NCBI RefSeq assembly: GCF_029227915.1
Contig: NC_079879.1
Coordinates: forward strand, 2,852,001 to 2,916,000
DNA: 64,000 nucleotides
Direction: 5' to 3'
From: Hydractinia symbiolongicarpus
Lineage: Eukaryota; Cnidaria; Hydrozoa; Anthoathecata; Hydractiniidae
In this document: one piece after another, positions 58,729-64,000 of the stretch
Layout of the letters: every line of letters starts with the position of its first letter
How positions within the stretch are numbered: the first letter of the stretch is position 1
The notes under the pieces: generated by a model
What the model saw: the letters and a program-made list of their open reading frames with translations, nothing else
The model's database searches: none
What the model was told of the DNA's origin: nothing
Position numbers and translations under genes: made by a program

Positions 58729-59225
58729 TGTCACCATGAAACACGGAGGTCCACCTGTAAACACTGTGGGGGAAGTGAAATATGTCACCATGAAAAAGAG
58801 TGTAGGGGCGGAAGTGTCTGCGACCACCAAAGGCTGAGGGCCTAATGCAAAGAGTGCGGGGGTTGAAGCGTCTGCGACCGTCAAAGGATAAGATCAAGGT
58901 GTAAAGAATGTGGAGGTGGAAGCAAATGCCATCATCAAAGGTTGAGATCCAGACGTAAAGAGTGGGGGGTTGGAAGTTCTGCCACCATCAAAAACTAAGG
59001 CGGCAATGCCCTATATGCAATCCTGTTGGCGATCTCGCTTCTGTCGTAAGCAGCCGAACCTTCCATGCCCTGAAAAAAAACAAGAAACTCAGCTCTCAGG
59101 AGTACCTAGGGTGCGATATGGCTACACTGCGGGACCATTTTGAGGCTCAGTTTGTTGAGGTTATGACTTGGGACAATTATGGTAAAGGGTGGCATATTGA
59201 TCATAAAATCCCAAATATGCTTTAA
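58729..59225 (+). pseudogene. HNH endonuclease with tandem Cx2H...CxxCGG repeats, broken
   Basis: About six ~54-bp units (58,729-59,030) read as zinc-ribbon-like repeats of the form CHH..R..CK.CGG.S (for example RSRCKECGGGSKCHHQRLRS at ~58,885), with TGA/TAA stops and at least one frameshift. They lead into CPICNPVG and then a conserved linker (EYLGCDMATLRDHFEAQF) and an HNH core WDNYGKGWHIDHKIP ending at 59,224. Proteins with this architecture are common in NCLDV and Polinton genomes, where the usual chain continues past the HNH core. Here it stops just after DHKIP. It probably cleaved DNA, perhaps as a homing-type enzyme. As it stands it is a pseudogene. Confidence 0.7.
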
Positions 59226-59565
59226 AATTACTATAGATATGTTAAAAAGTAGAAAACTATTCAAAAGAAAAATATTTATATAATAGACAGAGAAGATAAC
59301 AAACATACCCAAACAGACTATATCCAAACAAAATGTGAGAGAGAAGGGTAAATTTACTAAGTATATATTAAAAATAGAAAACTATAAATGATAAGTCTGC
59401 GCACATGTTATATAACATAACATGTTCTTCAAAATAAATAGTTAGATAGATTGAAACGAATGTGAGAAAAAATAAAATGTTGAAAACTAATACAAGACCA
59501 AAAATAGAGAGTTGTTGATAAAAAGAAATTAAGAACCACCGTAAAAATATTAGGTAAATAATAAT
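59226..59565 (-). other. Probable 3' UTR of the CR1/Jockey-like LINE
   Basis: AT-rich, gene-less stretch directly downstream (minus-strand sense) of the LINE stop codon at 59,566 and adjoining the truncated HNH frame. It contains no other recognisable feature. A poly(A) or microsatellite tail is not clear. Confidence 0.45.
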
Positions 59566-61640
59566 CTAAAATACGAAATCTTTGATCTTTTGATTAAAGT
59601 CATTCACAGTTGTCGCTTTTCGTATATCTAGTGGCAAACTGTTATATATTTTCGCTCCCATATAACGAAAACTGCCTCGTGTTACTTCCAATTTGATTTT
59701 TGAAATCTTCAGCAAACAGTTTTGGTTTCTCGTGCATTTGGAGTGAGAATTTACTTCAAAGTATTCTTTCATGTTACTACATGTTTCACCAGCAAAGCAT
59801 TTCTTAACCGTTTTACAAGCATGTCGCAAAATAACAGTGTAAGTTGATTTGATGTTTGCGTTTTTGGTTATCTGTTTTGCACGGCTGTCCAGAGAATTCA
59901 ATTTATTTATTTCGGTTTTTGAGAAGTTCAAATTTATGATACTGTTGAAAACTACCAGTGGTATAATCATAGTGTTGTAAATTGTTGTGGCAGTATTATT
60001 GTCCATGTTCTTTCTCAGATTTTGTAACAGACGTAAACGAGAAGAAGCTTTTTTATATGCTTTGTTGAAGTTATCTGATAGAGTTAGAGTTGGATCAATT
60101 GTAGAACCAAGATACTTGTAGCGCTTCGTTACGTTAATATCAACTGTACCAAATTTAATATTCGGTTTGTGTGGTATAGATGACAATTTTTTCCCACTAC
60201 CGAATAACATCACCTCTGTTTTACCCTTCTTCAAATTTATAACTAGATCGTTATTTGCGAGATATGTCGATATATTTTTAAGTTCATCATTCAAAGCATT
60301 TTCAATATCTTGTACGGACTTGTGTGCAACATACAACACGGTGTCATCAGCAAATTTCACTGTTTTACTCTTACGTAGGGCTGATTTAAAATCGTTGAAG
60401 TAAATCAAAAACAACAAGGGTCCTAAAATGGAGCCTTGTGGAACACCGCATGTCATATTTGAAACGTTGGATTTCGAATTTTCATAAACGACTTGTTGTT
60501 TCCGATTAAAAAGGTAGTCGGTGAACCATTTTAACTCATTGTCGTGAATGCCAAAAGATGGTAGCTTTGATAGCAGAATACTGTGGCCCACTGTGTCGAA
60601 GGCTTTAGACAAATCTATAAAGGTTGCTCCAACTAAATTCCCACGATCAATTTCAGTACGAATGCTGTCGAGGAATACTGTAGCTGCAATATCAGTTGAT
60701 CTCTTACGTCGATATCCGAACTGTTGCTCAGAAAGCAAATTATTTTTCTCCAGGTATTTCATCAATTGTGTATGTACAGCTCGTTCAAGGATTCTTGAGG
60801 CAATTGGTAGAATCGAAATTGGACGATAGTTGTCAACTTTGGTAGATGGTCCCGACTTGTGTATTGGTGTAACAGTAGGGTGTTTCCATTCTGTAGGTAC
60901 ATCTGCTGTACTCAGTGACAAGTTGATTATGAAACATAGCGGTTGTGATATTTCATTAGCACTATCTTTCATCACAGCTGGTGGCAGGTTATCAATACCA
61001 GTTGCCTTGTGGCGTTTTAAGTTCTTCAATTCCTTTTCTACGAAAGACTTGGAAACATATTTAAAATCAAACCTTTGTGTCCTTATTGGTTCGACTTTGT
61101 TTGGTTGGCGCCAAATGAAATCTTTCATGAAAATGGATTTCTTTCTTAAAGACATTGCAACATTTGAAAAGAAATTGCTTAGTAAGTTAGATTTTTGAAC
61201 AGGAGTGTCAGCTTTAACACAACCGTCTTCAAGAAAATGTGATCTACAGGACGTTCCTTTGGATTTGCAAGGCATGATGTTTTTTATTGTCTGCCAAAAC
61301 TTCCTCGGTTTATCTGAATTTTCTTCTAAAAGCTTTTTGTTGGAATTAAACTTAGCCATGTTCACAGCATATGTGCACTTGTTTCGCAGTTTTTTATACG
61401 CGGTCCAGTCACAGGCTTTATTGGTTTTCCGAGCGTAACGTAGTGCTTTGTCCCTGTCAGTCATTAATACACGGATATCAGTTGTCATCCAAGGGCATAA
61501 ACGACCCTTTACACGTTTATCAATTACTGGTGCATGTTTGTTGAAAATGTTTGTAACCTTGTCTTTAAAAAACGACCATGCAGTGTTTACATTTGTACAT
61601 AAATATAAATTTGTATATAAATATAAATTAGCTATTTCGG
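59566..61640 (-). mobile_element. CR1/Jockey-like LINE, 5'-truncated, nested in the Polinton block
   Basis: The minus strand encodes an uninterrupted reverse transcriptase ORF running from about 61,640 to 59,566. The open frame extends to 61,785 by reading through flanking Polinton DNA. Order: endonuclease-RT linker (RLCPWMTTDIRVLMTDRDKA, KFWQTIKNIMP), RT motifs NYRPISILPIASRILER, LSEQQFGYRRKRST, GATFIDLSKAFDTVGH, CGVPQGSILGPLLFLIYFND and the catalytic FADDT, then a C-terminal domain. FADDT with this linker is usual for CR1/Jockey-group LINEs. The apurinic endonuclease domain is absent, consistent with 5' truncation. Intact RT coding suggests recent insertion, younger than the surrounding element. 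Confidence 0.85.
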
Positions 61641-61929
61641 GCCGGCATCGAAAACACAGTCTTTGGCTCTTAACCCAGTCATATACTGCCTTCCCAAAAA
61701 ATTTGAGACGACAGAAAAAAGCCCTGTTTTTGCGGTACCCTTCGGAGAGGAGTGACATGACACAGGCTGATGAGGAGACGAACATGATCTAGGACTGGGA
61801 TGAAATCAAGGCTGAATTGAAAAAATCCAGGCATGCATGCCTGTATCTGAGGTCGGAACATCCCAGGACTTTGAAGATTTTGGAGTGACCACATTGGAAT
61901 CTTCTGGCTTACGTTGATATATTAGAAAG
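61641..61929 (+). pseudogene. Remnant of a Polinton ORF upstream of the MSV199-like gene
   Basis: Right of the LINE junction, short plus-strand coding-like pieces (MTQADEETNMI, AELKKSRHACLYLRSEHPR, and a C-terminus GVTTLESSGLR followed by TGA at 61,916) remain. The GLR-stop and the 15-bp spacer to the next ATG are duplicated 500 bp downstream (62,417/62,430), showing that it is the tail of a gene of the same kind as the one that follows. Confidence 0.45.
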
Positions 61930-62417
61930 ATGTCGTCGCAACTCGCCCTATTCAACGCAATACCCGCAGGGGCCCTGTTTGACAAGCAAGATCAACCTCT
62001 GTTTGAAAGGGCAGATCTTGGACGTTTTCTAGGCATTGCTAATATTAAGTCTAGGGTGTGGAGAGATTACAGGAAGAGCTTGCTACAGCAATCGAAGAAA
62101 GGGATATTTCCATCGCATACTATACTTGAAGACGATCTTGATGTCCTTAAGCAAGACAACTCGGAACTACGGCAGAGACATGTCCTGCGTCGATATCAAT
62201 ATGACACCGTGCTATGTGTCGTTGATAAAAACGACCCCCAAGAACATGGAAGAATGGCATACATAAGCACTATGTGATCCGACGCCAGCGTAGACAACTC
62301 AGTGCAAGAATAAACACGTCAAAGGCAATGCACCCCCAGATGACCGTGAGGACACCTGGATGTGACGATCGTAAGGGTATTAAAATGACCACGTTTAAAT
62401 CCTCCGGCCTACGTTGA
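61930..62417 (+). pseudogene. MSV199/BRO-like protein gene, copy 1, with a late frameshift
   Basis: From ATG 61,930 the frame runs 115 codons: LFDKQDQPLFERADLGRFLG is the start of an MSV199/BRO-N-like domain (ligand residues of DNA-virus BRO and KilA-N relatives), and a helical linker rich in E/Q/L follows. A single-base shift near 62,258 moves the tail (KHYVIRRQRRQLSAR...) to another frame ending GLR-TGA at 62,417. YYVIRRQRR-like tails occur in the C-terminal T5orf172/GIY-like part of such proteins. Such genes, often multiplied, are frequent in large DNA viruses and Polintons. Function in the element is unknown, possibly DNA binding. Confidence 0.55.
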
Positions 62418-62429
62418 TATATTAGAAAG

Positions 62430-62760
62430 ATGTCGCCGCAAGTTAAGTTCAACGCAGAGACCATCGAAACCCTGTTCGGCAATCAAAATCAACCTTGAGA
62501 AGCAGCGTCAAGCCCTTGAGGATAAGGAGAATGCTATGGCTTTTCTCAATGATGAAATTGAGGATAGAGATAGTCAGCTCATGGCGTTGGGGGATGAAAT
62601 TGAGGAGCTACAACAACGTACCGACTCGAAGATCCGGGAAAATATAATAGTATGGTGATTAAACAAAAGAATAACGACGATCCTTTCCAATTCCTTGTGG
62701 CCAACAGGGGTATGTAGCTCAAAAAAAACGGAATAAGCTCAAGTGGCGCTCGCAGGTGGC
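62430..62760 (+). pseudogene. MSV199/BRO-like protein gene, copy 2, internally deleted
   Basis: ATG at 62,430, exactly 500 bp after copy 1, follows the same leader (GLR-TGA, then TATATTAGAAAG). The N-terminus (MSPQVKFNAETIETLFGNQN) parallels copy 1, but the frame stops after 23 codons. Immediately after, in another frame, comes a strongly charged heptad stretch (LEKQRQALEDKENAMAFLND, then more E/D/L repeats, about 62,497-62,650) that predicts a coiled coil. The MSV199 domain itself appears to be deleted. Further coding-like words (KNNDDPFQFLVANRGM) extend to about 62,715. Confidence 0.5.
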
Positions 62761-62774
62761 GCTGCACTTCCCAC

Positions 62775-63705
62775 TGTGAGGTAATGGGTCTATTTTTTAA
62801 GCCAGATGTAAGCGATTATTAGGCCTACTCCTGTCGCGATCAGCACGGTCTTGGTATCCTCATGCTGGTTTTGTGGGGGTTGTTCAGGTATGGTGGGTTG
62901 TATGGTATGTTTTGCTGGATGCCAATGATTACATTGGCGGGAGCAATCAAAATTTTGTTGTTATACCCTTTAATTTCGCCTATCCTAAGGTTCAAATCAG
63001 CAGTACACGCTATGCATAACCGCAAAATTTACAGGGTTACGGGCATATTGCAGCACCTTCTGGAACTCTGTAATGTCATGACCTACATTTTCCTGGCGTT
63101 GTACCATGGCTTCACATTTTTGTAGCAAGATTTGCCTTGCTGTGTAGTTGTCGGCATCGGACCCGACTAATGATGCCTTAGCCCCTGCTTGGGACCTTAG
63201 TAACAAGACCACGTAAACCCGGATACTTTTGCTTAACTTAGTCATGCCTTGTTGGCATGATAAACTTTGCCCAATCGCCGTCAACTTGGGGCCCCAACGG
63301 CCATTTGTCAACGACGACATGACCGCCTTGAGCTTGTACAAAACGTTGGCATCTGCACCATACTCGCGACATACTTGGGCGTATCCGGAGGTTGAGTAGG
63401 AGTTTTTGTACTGTTCAAACCCATCATCATACGGCATAGGTACTTTTATTCTTGCCAATATACGACGCATGTGGTAATAGACGTGAAATTTGAAGATGGA
63501 GTTGATAAGGGGTACGGAACCCGTCATGTGCTTGGCACGGATGCCTAATGCGATAGTTGTGCAGTGTGACATTTACCTGAATGTTCCAATAGTCCAAGGC
63601 CTGTCCTGCCCACCCCAGTTGATCGGGGTCATCAAGGTAGGTTGTTGGAATCTTGATTGCATATTTGGTAAACTCGGGAAAGACCACGGAAAGTCTTAAA
63701 TTCTG
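62775..63705 (-). pseudogene. Unknown Polinton-associated protein with C-terminal membrane anchor
   Basis: The minus strand carries three consecutive coding segments. The first (about 63,705-63,510) has DDPDQLGWAGQALDYWNIQV. The second (63,572-62,997) has HMTGSVPLINSIFKFHVYYH, RRILARIKVPMPYDD, LLLRSQAGAKASLVGSDADN and EFQKVLQYARNPVNF. The third (about 63,000-62,798) has EIKGYNNKILIAPANVIIG, a P/Q-rich hinge and a final hydrophobic helix TVLIATGVGLIIAYIWLKK before TAG. Frame changes near 63,540 and 62,995 break it. I cannot name the family. It reads like a conserved viral or cellular surface-type protein with a single C-terminal transmembrane segment. It is transcribed towards the MSV199-like genes. 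Confidence 0.55.
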
Positions 63706-63888
63706 GCCTTACTTCCCACCAAAGAGTTAAACGCTTGGGGGGACATGTTAACCTGGAATTTTGACACCTCTGTTTATCCTCCACTGAAGGGCTCTACGGA
63801 CCGTCTAGAGTTCATGTTAACGGACGTCTACCATCATGAACAGAATGTCACGTTTACCGGCCTAACCATGTGCATTCTCATAAAATAA
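63700..63888 (+). CDS. C-terminal fragment of an unidentified Polinton-like structural-type protein
   Basis: The plus strand is open from 63,700 to TAA 63,886-63,888 with protein-like sequence (ELNAWGDMLTWNFDTSVYPP, LTDVYHHEQNVTFTGLTMC). There is no initiator, and a stop just upstream (near 63,690) truncates it. The position, directly upstream of the next ORF and with sandwich-like alternating residues, would fit a capsid-related protein, but no diagnostic motif is visible, so this is only a suggestion. Confidence 0.4.
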   Translation: MLALLPTKELNAWGDMLTWNFDTSVYPPLKGSTDRLEFMLTDVYHHEQNVTFTGLTMCILIK

Positions 63889-64000
63889 ATGAATAATGTA
63901 ACCAAACTGTATCCAAACCTACCGAGTGCACCTGCGCAAGGCTCCGATATGCAGGATGAGAGGCAAATTTACAGATTTAAAAAAATCAATGATATTGAAA
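63889..64000 (+). CDS. Start of a further Polinton-like ORF, cut by the window end
   Basis: The ATG at 63,889 follows the preceding stop without a gap (TAA/ATG). Thirty-seven codons are seen, starting MNNVTKLYPNLPSAP and ending with RQIYRFKKINDIE in a charged, helix-prone stretch. I recall invertebrate Polinton-type proteins with a similar N-terminus followed by hydrophobic helices, but the window ends before this can be tested. Confidence 0.5.
   Translation, partial: MNNVTKLYPNLPSAPAQGSDMQDERQIYRFKKINDIE

Noticed and set aside
58637-58897. Two overlapping minus-strand ORFs
   Set aside because: Antisense readings of the HNH zinc-ribbon repeats.
60167-61792. Series of plus-strand ORFs across the second LINE
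   Set aside because: Antisense shadows of the LINE reverse transcriptase.

Overview
This is eukaryotic nuclear DNA from an animal, AT-rich, with many small exons and 0.1-5 kb introns full of transposon debris. I infer a cnidarian, possibly a hydrozoan. The grounds are Polinton-type sequence with NCLDV-style HNH repeats, RTE and CR1/Jockey-like LINEs, tRNA-derived SINEs and HIRAN-like coding remnants, all common in cnidarian genomes. I could not run a search, so this stays an inference.

Layout. (1) 1-14,285 is gene-poor and repeat-rich. It holds a frameshifted coding remnant (minus, ~1,650-2,285), dispersed repeats, two SINE copies, an RTE-type LINE with an intact 1063-codon ORF (8,877-12,068) and a 5'-truncated inverted copy of the same LINE (13,072-13,625). 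(2) 14,286-33,374 (+) is a nucleoporin Nup107 gene that I resolve into 37 phase-consistent coding exons (890 aa). A Tigger/pogo-like DNA transposon with intact ends sits in its 26th intron and itself contains a broken HIRAN-like sequence. (3) 33,819-35,246 (-) is a two-exon NSUN3/NSUN4-type m5C RNA methyltransferase, convergent with Nup107. (4) 37,679-43,859 (+) is TFG (PB1, coiled coil, Q/P-rich tail; 5 coding exons). A homeodomain-coding exon with its own poly(A) signal (41,143-41,870) lies in its third coding intron and is phase-compatible with TFG exon 3, so it is either an alternative terminal exon or a nested gene. (5) 46,681-54,866 (+) is a secreted/ER peroxiredoxin (PRDX4 type, 9 exons). 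Its first intron contains a SINE and an array of twelve CCTAATTAGG-like palindromes at ~20-bp spacing. (6) ~56,140-64,000 is a decayed Polinton/Maverick (adintovirus-like) element: a SAP-like ORF, a frameshifted and deleted protein-primed DNA polymerase B, an HNH nuclease with zinc-ribbon repeats, a nested CR1/Jockey-like LINE, a duplicated MSV199/BRO-like module, a convergent unknown membrane-anchored protein, and two abutting ORFs that run off the window.

The four host genes (nuclear pore, RNA methylation, ER export, ER peroxide metabolism) are housekeeping genes with no evident shared pathway. Points most worth following are the possible TFG-homeodomain isoform, the palindrome array in the PRDX4 intron, the polB/HNH junction, and the HIRAN remnant inside the Tigger element.
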